A stretch of DNA of 64,000 nt from Oscillospiraceae bacterium (GTDB taxonomy: Bacteria; Bacillota; Clostridia; Oscillospirales; Ruminococcaceae): positions 1 to 64,000 of the forward strand of contig JAHYZA010000008.1 of assembly GCA_019424695.1 (NCBI GenBank). Direction: 5' to 3'. This document shows, piece after piece, positions 42,742-50,922 of this stretch. The position numbers and the translations under genes are program-made. The notes below the pieces were generated by a model, which was given only the letters and a program-made list of their open reading frames with translations, was not told the origin of the DNA and ran no database searches. Positions within the stretch are counted from its first letter, which is position 1; every line of letters starts with the position of its first letter.

Positions 42742-44592
42742 ATGCCGCATACCTATTACAATAGTTTTGACCCTGCCTGCAAGACGCCCTTCGGCGCCAT
42801 CGAGGCGGGGCAGGAAGTGACCTTTCACCTGACGGTGCCCGAGCATCTGGGTTATGTGGACCCGCACCTCGTCCTGACCAAGGACAAGGAGGACCCCGTT
42901 CACTACCGGATGAACTTTGACGGGCAGACGCCGCAGGTCAACCATTTCACCTTTTCCATCGCGCCCACCACGCCGGGGCTGTACTTTTACTATTTTGACT
43001 TGTACACCGATTTCCGCAAAATCTACCGCGGCAATGGCGGGGATGGCGTGCTCAGCTGGACCGGCGGTGCCAGCTGGCAGCTGACAGTCTACGAAAAAGG
43101 CTTCACCACGCCGGACTGGTTCCGCAGCGGTACGATGTACCAGATTTTCCCCGACCGTTTCTGTGAGGGCGTGCCCAACAAGCCGATGCCCTTTGCCGAC
43201 CGCATCTACCGGGCCGACAAAACGGGGGAACCCTATTTCTGGCCTACCGAGCAGGATGACGGCTACCTCAACATGGATTACTACGGCGGAGACTTTGCGG
43301 GCATCCAGCAAAAACTGCCCTACCTGCGGAATCTGGGCGTGACCTGCATCTATCTCAACCCGATATTTGAAGCCCATGCCAACCATCGTTACAACACGGC
43401 CGACTACCTGAAAGCCGACCCGCTGCTGGGCACCAACGAGGATTTTGCCGCCCTGTGCGCGGCCGCCAAAAAGCAAGGCATCCGCATCATTCTGGACGGT
43501 GTGTTCAGCCACACCGGTTCGGATTCCGTCTACTTCAACCGGGAAGGACGCTACGGCCCCGGCGGCGCTTACCGTGACCGCCATTCCCCGTACCGCAGCT
43601 GGTATGATTTTGATTCCGGTTATCCCAGCGGCTACCGCTGCTGGTGGGGGTTCGAGACACTGCCCGAAGTCCAGGAAGATTCCCCGTCCTATGAGGAATT
43701 CGTCTGCGGCAAGGGCGGCGTCATCGACACCTGGCTGAACCTGGGGGCCTCCGGGTTCCGGCTGGATGTAGCCGACGAACTGCCGGATTCTTTCATCGAA
43801 AAGATTCGGCAGGCCGTCAAATCCCACGGGGAGGACAAGCTGCTCATCGGGGAAGTGTGGGAGGACGCCACCACCAAGGAAGCCTTCGGGGAACGGCGCA
43901 CCTATCTGCGGGGCAAGGGGCTGGACAGCGTCATGAACTATCCCTTCCGCAACGCCGTGCTGGACTATATCCGGGGCGCCGATGTGTCGGCGGTGGCCGA
44001 ACAGCTCATGACCATCTGTGAAAACTATCCGCCGCCGGCGCTGCACTGCCTGATGAATTTCCTCTCCACCCACGATACCGAGCGCGCCCTGACCGCCATC
44101 GCCGGGGAACCCGCCAACGGACGGGACCGCTACTGGCAAAGCGGCCGCCGTATTGCCCCCAACAAGGTGGAAGAGGGACTGCGCAAACTGCTGCTGGGCT
44201 ATGCCATGATCTTTACGTTGCCAGGCGTGCCCTGCATTTATTATGGCGATGAGATCGGCATGCAGGGGTACCGCGATCCGTTCAACCGGGCTTTCTTTGA
44301 CTGGAACTCCACCGAGGAGCGGCTGCGCGGCCCCATGAAGAATCTGGCGCAGCTGCGCAAGACCTGCGATGCCTTTGACGGCGGCAGCCTGGAGATTGTG
44401 CGGGCGGAGGAAGATGTACTGCACTACCGCCGGGTGGGCAAGACCCAGACGGCAGAGGTCATCCTCAACCGGGGTCCGCACCTGCTGGCAGAGACCGCTT
44501 TCGGCAAATGTACCGAAGTCAATCCCGGCGGCTTCACCGTGCTGGTGGAAGATAACGCCCCTAAACACGTGGGATATTTTTCCATCTATTGA
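42742..44592 (+). CDS. GH13 alpha-amylase family enzyme (neopullulanase/cyclomaltodextrinase type)
   Basis: The 616-residue protein has an N-terminal CBM34-like beta domain (about residues 1-125) and a GH13 barrel. The catalytic regions are DGVFSHTGSDS, GFRLDVADELPDS (nucleophile Asp), LIGEVWEDATT (acid/base Glu) and FLSTHDTERAL (stabilising Asp). No signal peptide is present, so it works inside the cell, probably on maltodextrins or glycogen branches with GlgP. The ATG at 42742 gives the usual N-terminus. Confidence 0.92.
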   Translation: MPHTYYNSFDPACKTPFGAIEAGQEVTFHLTVPEHLGYVDPHLVLTKDKEDPVHYRMNFDGQTPQVNHFTFSIAPTTPGLYFYYFDLYTDFRKIYRGNGGDGVLSWTGGASWQLTVYEKGFTTPDWFRSGTMYQIFPDRFCEGVPNKPMPFADRIYRADKTGEPYFWPTEQDDGYLNMDYYGGDFAGIQQKLPYLRNLGVTCIYLNPIFEAHANHRYNTADYLKADPLLGTNEDFAALCAAAKKQGIRIILDGVFSHTGSDSVYFNREGRYGPGGAYRDRHSPYRSWYDFDSGYPSGYRCWWGFETLPEVQEDSPSYEEFVCGKGGVIDTWLNLGASGFRLDVADELPDSFIEKIRQAVKSHGEDKLLIGEVWEDATTKEAFGERRTYLRGKGLDSVMNYPFRNAVLDYIRGADVSAVAEQLMTICENYPPPALHCLMNFLSTHDTERALTAIAGEPANGRDRYWQSGRRIAPNKVEEGLRKLLLGYAMIFTLPGVPCIYYGDEIGMQGYRDPFNRAFFDWNSTEERLRGPMKNLAQLRKTCDAFDGGSLEIVRAEEDVLHYRRVGKTQTAEVILNRGPHLLAETAFGKCTEVNPGGFTVLVEDNAPKHVGYFSIY

Positions 44593-44605
44593 TCCGTTCA
44601 TTTTG

Positions 44606-44645
44606 ATGCCCTCGCTGCCGATGTCGGCGGCGGGGGCATTTTTTT
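44606..44645 (+). terminator. terminator after the GH13 gene
   Basis: ATGCCC pairs with GGGCAT around a CGC/GCG and GCCGA/TCGGC stem; a seven-T run follows (44639-44645). Confidence 0.8.
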
Positions 44646-44744
44646 GCGCCAGGGGAATAACCTGAAGAGGGCAAAAGTGGAGGGAAAACTGTGCAGATTA
44701 TACAGAATTTGACACAAAATTCCCGGATTTTACATCGTACAATC

Positions 44745-44773
44745 TTGACAGTACGGGGTTCTCATGTTAAAGT
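44745..44773 (+). promoter_or_regulatory. promoter of nfeD-SPFH
   Basis: TTGACA (44745) and TAAAGT (44768) are 17 bp apart; the start codon is 40 bp after. Confidence 0.7.
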
Positions 44774-44812
44774 GTTGACAAAGAAGGCCCCTACGGAAGG
44801 AGGTTCCGTCTT

Positions 44813-45262
44813 ATGTCGCCTGATACGTTATTCTGGCTCATTGCGGTGATCGCGTTCGTGGTGCTGGAAGCATCCACCACCGCGCTGGTCTCCATCTGGT
44901 TTGCCGTCGGCGCAGCGGCTGCGCTGATCGTCAGCTTCTTCACCCAATCCCTGTCGGTGGAAGCGGCGGTGTTTGCCGTGGTCTCGGCGGTGGCGCTGCT
45001 CATTATGGTGCCCACCCTGGCCAAACGTCGCAAGGAGCGTAAAGCGCCGGTCACCAACGGCTCTCCGTTGACCATCGGCAAGCAGGGCGTGGTCCTTGTG
45101 GACATCAACCCCGGTTACCTGGGTCGTGTGCGGGTGGACGGTCTGGACTGGCAGGCCCGCGCCGATGCGCCGATGCCCAAGGGTACGCCCTGCCGGGTAC
45201 AGGACGTGGATGGAGCGGTTCTGATTGTATCCCCGGCGACTGTGGAGACAGCCACCGCCTGA
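44813..45262 (+). CDS. NfeD-like membrane protein
   Basis: A 149-residue protein with about three membrane helices in the first half (LFWLIAVIAFVVLEASTTAL...) and a C-terminal OB-fold NfeD domain (KQGVVLVDINPGYLGRVRVD). NfeD proteins partner SPFH/stomatin proteins in membrane microdomains. Here the SPFH gene follows after 28 bp. AGGAGG precedes the ATG. Confidence 0.9.
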   Translation: MSPDTLFWLIAVIAFVVLEASTTALVSIWFAVGAAAALIVSFFTQSLSVEAAVFAVVSAVALLIMVPTLAKRRKERKAPVTNGSPLTIGKQGVVLVDINPGYLGRVRVDGLDWQARADAPMPKGTPCRVQDVDGAVLIVSPATVETATA

Positions 45263-45290
45263 TTGTTGGAAAAGAGAAAAGGAGGTCCCT

Positions 45291-46190
45291 ATGCCACTGC
45301 TGATTTTTGCCATTATCCTGGTAGTGATCCTGATCATTCTGGTGCGCTGCATCGTCATCGTGCCCCAGTCCAATGCCTATGTGACCGAGTGGCTCGGCGT
45401 GTATAAAGACACCTGGGGCGCCGGCCTGCACATCCGCACCCCCTTTGTGGAGCGTGTGGCCCGCAAAGTCTCCCTCAAGGAGGAAGCCGCTGATTTCCCG
45501 CCCCAGCCGGTCATCACCCGCGACAACGTCACCATGATGATCGACACCGTCGTATTCTTCCAGGTCTTTGATGCCAAGCTCTACGCCTACGGTGTCAATC
45601 GTCCCATTCAGGCCATCGAGAATCTGTCCGCCACGACCCTGCGCGACATCATCGGTTCCATGACGCTGGACGAGACCCTGACCAGCCGGGATGCCATCAA
45701 CACCCGTATCACCGCCAGCCTTGACGAGTCCACCGACCGCTGGGGCATCAAGGTCAACCGCGTGGAACTGAAAAATATCGAACCGCCCCTGGAGATCCGT
45801 CAGGCGATGGAAAAGCAGATGAAGGCGGACCGTGAGAAGCGTGCTTCCATCCTGCTGGCCGAAGGCGAAAAGCAGGCGGCCATCACCCGCGCCGAGGGCG
45901 AAAAGGAATCGGCCATCCTGCGTGCGGAAGCGGTCAAGCAGCAGCGCATCCGGGAGGCCGAAGGTGAAGCCCAGGCACTGCTTACCGTGCAGAAGGCTCA
46001 GGCAGATGCCATCCGCCTGATCAACGAAGCCAACCCCAACCACAATTTCCTGGCCCTGCGCAGCATGGAAGCCATGGAGAAGGTGGCCGACGGCAAGGCG
46101 ACCAAGCTGATTGTACCCAGCGACATGCAGAATCTGGCCGCTACGGTGGCTGCCATCCAGGAAATTTCCGGTGGCGCCGCGGCCAAGTAA
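45291..46190 (+). CDS. SPFH/stomatin-like protein (QmcA type)
   Basis: The 299-residue protein has one N-terminal membrane helix and an SPFH/Band 7 domain with RIGxx-type sequence (DTWGAGLHIRTPFVERVARK). A long charged helix with repeated AEGEK (LLAEGEKQAAITRAEGEKES) and a C-terminal hydrophobic patch follow. It forms oligomers with NfeD at the membrane. The start at 45291 has AAAGGAGG; the longer frame overlaps nfeD. Confidence 0.93.
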   Translation: MPLLIFAIILVVILIILVRCIVIVPQSNAYVTEWLGVYKDTWGAGLHIRTPFVERVARKVSLKEEAADFPPQPVITRDNVTMMIDTVVFFQVFDAKLYAYGVNRPIQAIENLSATTLRDIIGSMTLDETLTSRDAINTRITASLDESTDRWGIKVNRVELKNIEPPLEIRQAMEKQMKADREKRASILLAEGEKQAAITRAEGEKESAILRAEAVKQQRIREAEGEAQALLTVQKAQADAIRLINEANPNHNFLALRSMEAMEKVADGKATKLIVPSDMQNLAATVAAIQEISGGAAAK

Positions 46191-46207
46191 AGATTTCCCG
46201 CAACAGC

Positions 46208-46237
46208 AAAGAGGGACGACGGAAGTCGTCCCTCTTT
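46208..46237. terminator. bidirectional terminator between convergent genes
   Basis: AAAGAGGGACGAC and GTCGTCCCTCTTT enclose GGAA. Confidence 0.85.
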
Positions 46238-46244
46238 TGTTATG

Positions 46245-47639
46245 TCACCGCATCCAGGCCCGTGCCAGTGCAGCGGCCACCGCCGGGATATCTTCTTCCT
46301 TCAGAGCAGAGTACCCGGCCACAACGGTGTCCGGCGGGCAGCGCTCCGGCCGCGCCAGATAGTATTCGTGCAGGCCGCGCAGCCGCACACCTTCCCGGGC
46401 CGCCGCCGCTACCATGGCCGTCTCGCCGCCCGCACCGGGCAGTGTCAGCAAAAAGTGCAGCCCGCTGTGCACGCTGCCCAGCGTCACACCAGGCAGCTCC
46501 CGGCGCAGTGCCGCAGCAAAGGCTTCCATGCGTCGCTTGTAGACCAGGCGCATCCGGGCCAGATGCCGTGTAAAGTAGCCGCCGGCCATAAATTCCGCCA
46601 GCGTCTGCTGCTCAAACCGTCCCACCGTGTTGGCATAGACGGAAAAATCCTGCCGGTATCGCGTCAGAAGACTGCGGGGCAGAACCATACAGGCAATGCG
46701 GATGCCGGGTGCCAGGCTTTTGGAAAAGGTAGTCAGGTAGACCACCGGGCCATCGGGGCCTGCCATACCCTGCAGGCTGGGCAGGGGACGGGTATCAAAG
46801 CGAAACTCCGAGTCGTAGTCGTCCTCCAGAACATAGCGCCCCGCCCGGGCAGCTGCCCAGGCCAGAATCTGGGCACGTCGCGGGGCGGGCATCGTCACGC
46901 CGGTGGGAAAGTGGTGACTGGGCGTCAGATAGCATAGGTTGGCGCCGCTGTCCTCCAGTGCTTCGGCGGAAAGTCCCTCCTGGTCGATGTCCACCAGGGT
47001 GCAGGGGATGCCGTTGTTTTGCAGCACCGCCCGGGTACGGGAATAACCGGGATTCTCCACGGCGGCGGTGCCACCGGCAAACAGATGGGCCAGACAGCCC
47101 AGCAGATATTCGCTGCCCGCGCCTACGATGATCTGTTCCGGTGTGCAATCCACGCCGCGGTAGGCTGAAAGATACCGTGCGATCTGGACCCGCAGTGCCT
47201 CGTCGCCCTGCATTTCGCCGCGCTGCAGGAACTCCGGGCGCTGGTAGAGCAGCTCCCGCTGGATGCGCCCCCAGCTGCGTGCCGGGAAGAGGTCCGTGTC
47301 CACACTGCCGGTGGAGAGGTCAAACCGTGGCTCCTCGAACGTCGGGGCCTGTATGACCTCCGCCTTGTCAGTGGTCCGGACGGGGCGGCTGTGCAGCATG
47401 CCGTAGGTCTTTTGTACATAGAATCCGCTGCGCGGCCGCGCTTCGGCCAGACCCTCGGCGGCCAGCATCTGGTAAGCGGCATCCACCGTGTTGATGCTGA
47501 TGCCCAGCTGGGCGGCCATGGTCCGGCGTCCCGGCAGGGCTGTGCCCGGGGCACGCTGCCCGCGGCGGATCTCGTCGGCCAGCGCCATGTACAGCTGCTC
47601 ATACAACGGCATCTTTTCGTCACTTTTCAGCTCGATCAT
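46245..47639 (-). CDS. MocR-family transcriptional regulator (PdxR-like)
   Basis: The 464-residue protein joins an N-terminal GntR winged helix (MPLYEQLYMALADEIRRG, then the helix GISINTVDAAYQML) to a class-I aminotransferase-like domain with the PLP lysine in TTFSKSLAPGIR. MocR regulators sense PLP or an amino acid through this domain; many control vitamin B6 genes. It is divergent from an ECF S-component (160 bp gap), which supports regulation of that transporter. The start at 47639 follows GGAGGG. Confidence 0.92.
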   Translation of the reverse strand: MIELKSDEKMPLYEQLYMALADEIRRGQRAPGTALPGRRTMAAQLGISINTVDAAYQMLAAEGLAEARPRSGFYVQKTYGMLHSRPVRTTDKAEVIQAPTFEEPRFDLSTGSVDTDLFPARSWGRIQRELLYQRPEFLQRGEMQGDEALRVQIARYLSAYRGVDCTPEQIIVGAGSEYLLGCLAHLFAGGTAAVENPGYSRTRAVLQNNGIPCTLVDIDQEGLSAEALEDSGANLCYLTPSHHFPTGVTMPAPRRAQILAWAAARAGRYVLEDDYDSEFRFDTRPLPSLQGMAGPDGPVVYLTTFSKSLAPGIRIACMVLPRSLLTRYRQDFSVYANTVGRFEQQTLAEFMAGGYFTRHLARMRLVYKRRMEAFAAALRRELPGVTLGSVHSGLHFLLTLPGAGGETAMVAAAAREGVRLRGLHEYYLARPERCPPDTVVAGYSALKEEDIPAVAAALARAWMR

Positions 47640-47652
47640 GGAAGAACCCTCC

Positions 47653-47714
47653 AAACTGGCACCATAAAAAAATCAAAAACTGGGCATTTATTCGGAGCCA
47701 GAAAACGCTATAAT
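47653..47714 (+). promoter_or_regulatory. divergent regulatory region with AACTGG direct repeats and -10 box
   Basis: AAACTGG occurs at 47653-47659 and 47677-47683, a 24-bp direct repeat. MocR proteins typically bind direct repeats containing CTGG. A consensus TATAAT is at 47709-47714 but the -35 region is poor, consistent with an activator-dependent promoter. Confidence 0.5.
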
Positions 47715-47799
47715 AGGAGCATACCCTGCAGGAAAGAATTTGTCAACCGCCGTTTATCCAAAGGGCGGATACTGAAAGAAATAAAGGAGCGTGTTTATC

Positions 47800-48447
47800 A
47801 TGGATACAGCAACCATGTGGCTGCTGCTGTTCGGGGCGGTAGCGCTGGCACTGCTTATTGCGGCGCTGACCAAAACAAGGTTTACGGTGCAGCGTATCAG
47901 TATGGTGGGCGTCATGGCGGCGCTCAGTTTTGTGGCATATGAGTTTTTCCGCATCCCCTTTGCGGGCGGGTCCTCCTTCCACCTGGGCAACACTTTCACA
48001 GCGCTGACCGCGATGCTGCTGGACGGTGTTTCGGGTGGTCTGGCCGGCGCCATCGGTCTGGCGCTGGCGGATGTGATCGCCGGTGATCCGGGCTATGCTT
48101 TTACAACCTTCATTCTGAAGTTCATCATCGGCATTGTCTGCGGGGCCACGGCCCATCGGCTGCTGCATCTGCGCCACCGCAAAAACGACGGCAAAGCGCG
48201 CTATCTGGCCCTGGTCACCGTCAGCGCCTTCAGCGGCCTGCTGGTCAATGTGTTTACCGACCCGTTGGTCGGCTATTTCCGGGACCGTTACATTTTCGGC
48301 CAGCCGGTGGAGGTGGCTTCGATATTTGTCAAGGTCGCCGGCGGCGTGACGCTGGTGAATTCGCTGCTCTCTACGGTGTGTGCCGTGGCGCTGTATCTGG
48401 CGCTGGAACCGGCGCTGCAGCGTGCGCACCTTTTGCCCAAAGAATGA
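47800..48447 (+). CDS. ECF transporter S-component, probably for vitamin B6
   Basis: A 215-residue protein with about six membrane helices and the ECF_trnsprt (PF12822) pattern: ISMVGVMAALSFVAYEFFRI, FHLGNTFTALTAMLLDGVSG, and GDPGYAFTTFILKFIIGI. It binds a vitamin and uses shared EcfA/EcfT, which are not in the window. The MocR regulator next door suggests pyridoxine or pyridoxal as ligand; this is inference. I take ATG at 47800; a GTG at 47791 is too close to AAGGAG. Confidence 0.82.
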   Translation: MDTATMWLLLFGAVALALLIAALTKTRFTVQRISMVGVMAALSFVAYEFFRIPFAGGSSFHLGNTFTALTAMLLDGVSGGLAGAIGLALADVIAGDPGYAFTTFILKFIIGIVCGATAHRLLHLRHRKNDGKARYLALVTVSAFSGLLVNVFTDPLVGYFRDRYIFGQPVEVASIFVKVAGGVTLVNSLLSTVCAVALYLALEPALQRAHLLPKE

Positions 48448-48458
48448 AATGAAAAAAG

Positions 48459-48493
48459 GCAGTTCTCCGCTTCGGCAGGGAACTGCTTTTTTT
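48459..48493 (+). terminator. terminator of the S-component gene
   Basis: GCAGTTC (48459-48465) pairs with GAACTGC (48480-48486), with a T7 run after it. Confidence 0.75.
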
Positions 48494-48614
48494 GAATCTA
48501 AAATATGTAAAAATTGAGAAAAGGCTGGCGTTTCACCAAAAAATAGTGTACAATAACCACTGTATGTATAGAAATCTTGGGTAGAATAGAACTTTTTGCG
48601 CGAAAGGAACCGCA

Positions 48615-49943
48615 ATGGCAGGCAAGAAAAAGAAACAAGCGGCGAAAAAGCCATTGGATATACGCAGCAAGATGTATCTTGTGATGGGATTGTGCAGCCT
48701 GATGCTGTTGATCAGTGTGATCGTATCCTTTGCACTGATCGGCGGGCTGGATGCCCTGAAAGGGGAAGGGACCGGCGATTCCTCCTCGGAAAGCGAGTCC
48801 CTGGTCACCGAGAGCGGCTATAACAAGGATCAGAATACCATTGATCAGTCCCAGTATTCTTCCACGATTCTGGAGGAAAGCAAGGATGCCGGGCAGGACT
48901 ACGTGGACGAAACGTTGTTCCTGGGGGACAGCAACACGGCCCGCATGTATCGCATGTTTGACTATTGCAGCTACGACAACGCCATCGGCTCGGTGGGGAT
49001 GAACGCACGCTCTCTGGCGACCTATGCCTGTGTGCAGCTGCAGGGATATTCCAACTATGTCACGATGGCCAAGGCGGTCGCTCTTATGCAGCCGCGGCGG
49101 GTGATCCTGACCTTTGGCACCAACGATCTGAGCCCCAGCTATTCGGCGGACAGTTTTGTGGAAAATTATGAGGAAGGCATCAAGACCATTGTGGAAGCCT
49201 ATCCCAGCGTGGACATCATCGTCAACGCCATCCCGCCGCTGGGGCAGGTACATTCCAACCAGAACCTGACCCAGACCCAGGTGGATGAATACAACAAGGC
49301 ACTGGTGGAGATGTGCAAGGAAAACGACTGGAAGTTCCTCAACAGTGCCGAAGTCCTCAAGGATTCTTCCACCGGGTATGCCAAAAGCGGCTATGTGGAG
49401 TCCAGCGACGGCATCCATCTGACCAAAGCCGCCATGGAGGAATTGTTCCAGTATGTGCGCACCCACAGCTACATTACCGAGGATGACCGTCCTACCGTCA
49501 AAAATGTGGCCAAGCACGTTGGCGATAAGGACGTTTCGGTCTCTACGGCTTCCAACGTAACGACGACCTCGTCAGCAAGTTCCACCGCGCCCACGGAGGC
49601 ACCGCAGTCGGAATCCGTCTCCCAGGAAATCGTGGTAACGCCGACGCCTACCGTGGCACCCACCGAAGCCCCTGCACCGGAACCGGACCCCACCGTGGCA
49701 CCCACCGAAGCACCGCCGGCACCGACTGCGCCGCCGGCGCCGGACCCCACCCAGACACCCGTACCGGAAATCACGGCGGCGCCGGTTCCGACGGAAGCGC
49801 CGACTCCCTCCCCGGCACCGGTCTCCACTGATTCCCAGACCCCGGTCCCCGAGTCTGGGGGAGAATCCAGTACAGCTACCTCTGACCAGCAATCCGCGCC
49901 TGCACAAGATGCGCAGAATGCTCAGGCGGAAGCTACCTCCTGA
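48615..49943 (+). CDS. membrane-anchored SGNH/GDSL hydrolase with Pro/Thr-rich tail
   Basis: The 442-residue protein has a basic N-terminus, one membrane helix (YLVMGLCSLMLLISVIVSFA) and an extracellular SGNH domain. Block I is LFLGDSNTARM, the Asn block is TFGTNDLSPS and block V is DGIHLT (catalytic Asp and His). Residues about 300-442 are a low-complexity tail of TP/AP repeats such as TPTVAPTEAPAPEPDPT, like the stalk of the protein at 1186. Likely roles are deacetylation or deacylation of wall or exopolysaccharide; the substrate is unknown. Confidence 0.85.
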   Translation: MAGKKKKQAAKKPLDIRSKMYLVMGLCSLMLLISVIVSFALIGGLDALKGEGTGDSSSESESLVTESGYNKDQNTIDQSQYSSTILEESKDAGQDYVDETLFLGDSNTARMYRMFDYCSYDNAIGSVGMNARSLATYACVQLQGYSNYVTMAKAVALMQPRRVILTFGTNDLSPSYSADSFVENYEEGIKTIVEAYPSVDIIVNAIPPLGQVHSNQNLTQTQVDEYNKALVEMCKENDWKFLNSAEVLKDSSTGYAKSGYVESSDGIHLTKAAMEELFQYVRTHSYITEDDRPTVKNVAKHVGDKDVSVSTASNVTTTSSASSTAPTEAPQSESVSQEIVVTPTPTVAPTEAPAPEPDPTVAPTEAPPAPTAPPAPDPTQTPVPEITAAPVPTEAPTPSPAPVSTDSQTPVPESGGESSTATSDQQSAPAQDAQNAQAEATS

Positions 49944-49953
49944 AAATACAGAA

Positions 49954-49992
49954 CCCCTGCGGTTTTCATCGGAAAACCGCAGGGGCTTTTTG
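49954..49992. terminator. bidirectional terminator
   Basis: A 14-bp stem (CCCCTGCGGTTTTC with its complement) with loop ATCG is followed by TTTTT. It separates convergent genes. Confidence 0.85.
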
Positions 49993-49995
49993 CTT

Positions 49996-50412
49996 TTATG
50001 CCGGCCGCAAACCGTTTTTCACGCGCAATTGTGCCAGCGTTATGCCATCCACATACTGATTGATCAAATCATTGAGCCCGCACCAGAAATCCAGCGTCTG
50101 ACACTGGTCCCGGCGGGGGCACTCCATGTTGGCACCCAGACAGGGAATGGCAGTCAGCTCACCTTCCACCGCACGAAGGATCTCTCCGGCGGTGATTTCG
50201 GCTTCGGAGCGGGCCAGGCGGTAGCCGCCCTGGGCACCGCGCACACTGAGTACCAAACCGGCTTTGACCAGCGGTGTAATGATCTGTTCCAGATATTTCA
50301 GGCTGATCTGCTGGCTGTCGCTGATCTCCTTGAGGGGGACCAAAGCGTCCCCGTGGTTGGCCAGCTCCACCATCAGACGCAGGGCATAGCGGTCGCGGGT
50401 CGAAAATTTCAT
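49996..50412 (-). CDS. Rrf2-family transcriptional regulator
   Basis: A 138-residue winged-helix protein: KFSTRDRYALRLMVELANHG, the helix QQISLKYLEQIITPLVKAGL, and the wing GGYRLARSEAEIT. C-terminal cysteines at CLGANMECPRRDQC are placed like the Fe-S ligands of IscR/NsrR. CymR-type members control sulfur metabolism, which fits the divergent met transporter, but the Fe-S type is also possible. Its promoter reads TTGCCA (50476-50471), 17 bp, TATGTT (50453-50448) on the minus strand. Confidence 0.9.
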   Translation of the reverse strand: MKFSTRDRYALRLMVELANHGDALVPLKEISDSQQISLKYLEQIITPLVKAGLVLSVRGAQGGYRLARSEAEITAGEILRAVEGELTAIPCLGANMECPRRDQCQTLDFWCGLNDLINQYVDGITLAQLRVKNGLRPA

Positions 50413-50544
50413 GCGGTGTTCCTCTTTCTGTGTAATAGCTTATTATTAACATACCATATTTGTAGGAAATTGGCAACCCCTTTGCGGATTTTTACCTTTG
50501 TTTGTATAAAATTCTGAAAAATACGGCGTTTTATGCAAAAAGTG

Positions 50545-50573
50545 TTGACAGATGCGCCCGGGAAGGCTATACT
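50545..50573 (+). promoter_or_regulatory. promoter of the met transporter leader
   Basis: TTGACA (50545-50550) and TATACT (50568-50573) are exactly 17 bp apart, giving a leader of about 340 nt before metQ. Confidence 0.75.
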
Positions 50574-50629
50574 CATACCCAGAGAAGCCGTTAGGCTTGT
50601 CCGATTTCCGAAGAAAGGGGTACACGACT

Positions 50630-50725
50630 ATGAACCGCAGCAGCCGCTTTGGCATGATGATGTGCATGTGCAGTTTGCTTCGGCAGCCTGTGCCTGCTTT
50701 CTCATGCGAAAATCTGGACGCGTAA
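50630..50725 (+). CDS. Met/Cys-rich leader peptide upstream of metQ
   Basis: A 31-codon ORF that starts MNRSSRFG after AAGAAAGGGG and contains ATG-ATG-ATG-TGC-ATG-TGC (Met-Met-Met-Cys-Met-Cys) at 50654-50671. It stops 12 nt before an intrinsic terminator. Codons of the amino acid transported by the downstream genes, followed by a terminator, are the hallmark of a leader-peptide attenuator. The segment 50675-50688 can pair with 50741-50754 of the terminator in 13 of 14 positions, forming an antiterminator. Translation of the ORF is inferred, not shown. Confidence 0.65.
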   Translation: MNRSSRFGMMMCMCSLLRQPVPAFSCENLDA

Positions 50726-50737
50726 GAAAGAAACACA

Positions 50738-50776
50738 GCGGGGTGTCGAAGCGATTCGGCACCCCGCTTTTGTTTT
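50738..50776 (+). terminator. attenuator terminator before metQ
   Basis: A 13-bp stem runs from GCGGGGTGTCGAA (50738-50750) to TTCGGCACCCCGC (50755-50767), with loop GCGA and a T-rich tail. It lies 150 bp before metQ and after the leader ORF. Confidence 0.85.
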
Positions 50777-50807
50777 TGGCTTCTATCCGAAAAGGAGGAA
50801 ATTTGTC

Positions 50808-50852
50808 ATGGAACGTGGTCCGGTGTACAAACAGCCCGGTGTACGAATGTGA
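50808..50852 (+). CDS. second short leader ORF upstream of metQ
   Basis: A 14-codon ORF (MERGPVYKQPGVRM) lies behind a perfect AAAGGAGG, stronger than the site of metQ itself. It contains a direct repeat, CCGGTGTAC at 50820-50828 and 50836-50844. It is followed at once by a hairpin, GGCAGGT/ACCTGCC at 50854-50873. Such a well-initiated ORF next to a hairpin suggests a second, translation-coupled control step. The peptide matches nothing I know. Confidence 0.5.
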   Translation: MERGPVYKQPGVRM

Positions 50853-50922
50853 CGGCAGGTGGAGGGACCTGCCCGTACGAAAAACACCACAAACCAAACA
50901 CAAACAAAGGAGATACCTGATT

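Noticed and set aside
40228..44601. 1457-codon open frame antisense to glgP and the GH13 gene
   Set aside because: It mirrors two well-supported enzymes. High third-position GC removes stop codons on the other strand; there is no ribosome-binding site and the composition (V/G/H/Q-rich) is that of a shadow frame.
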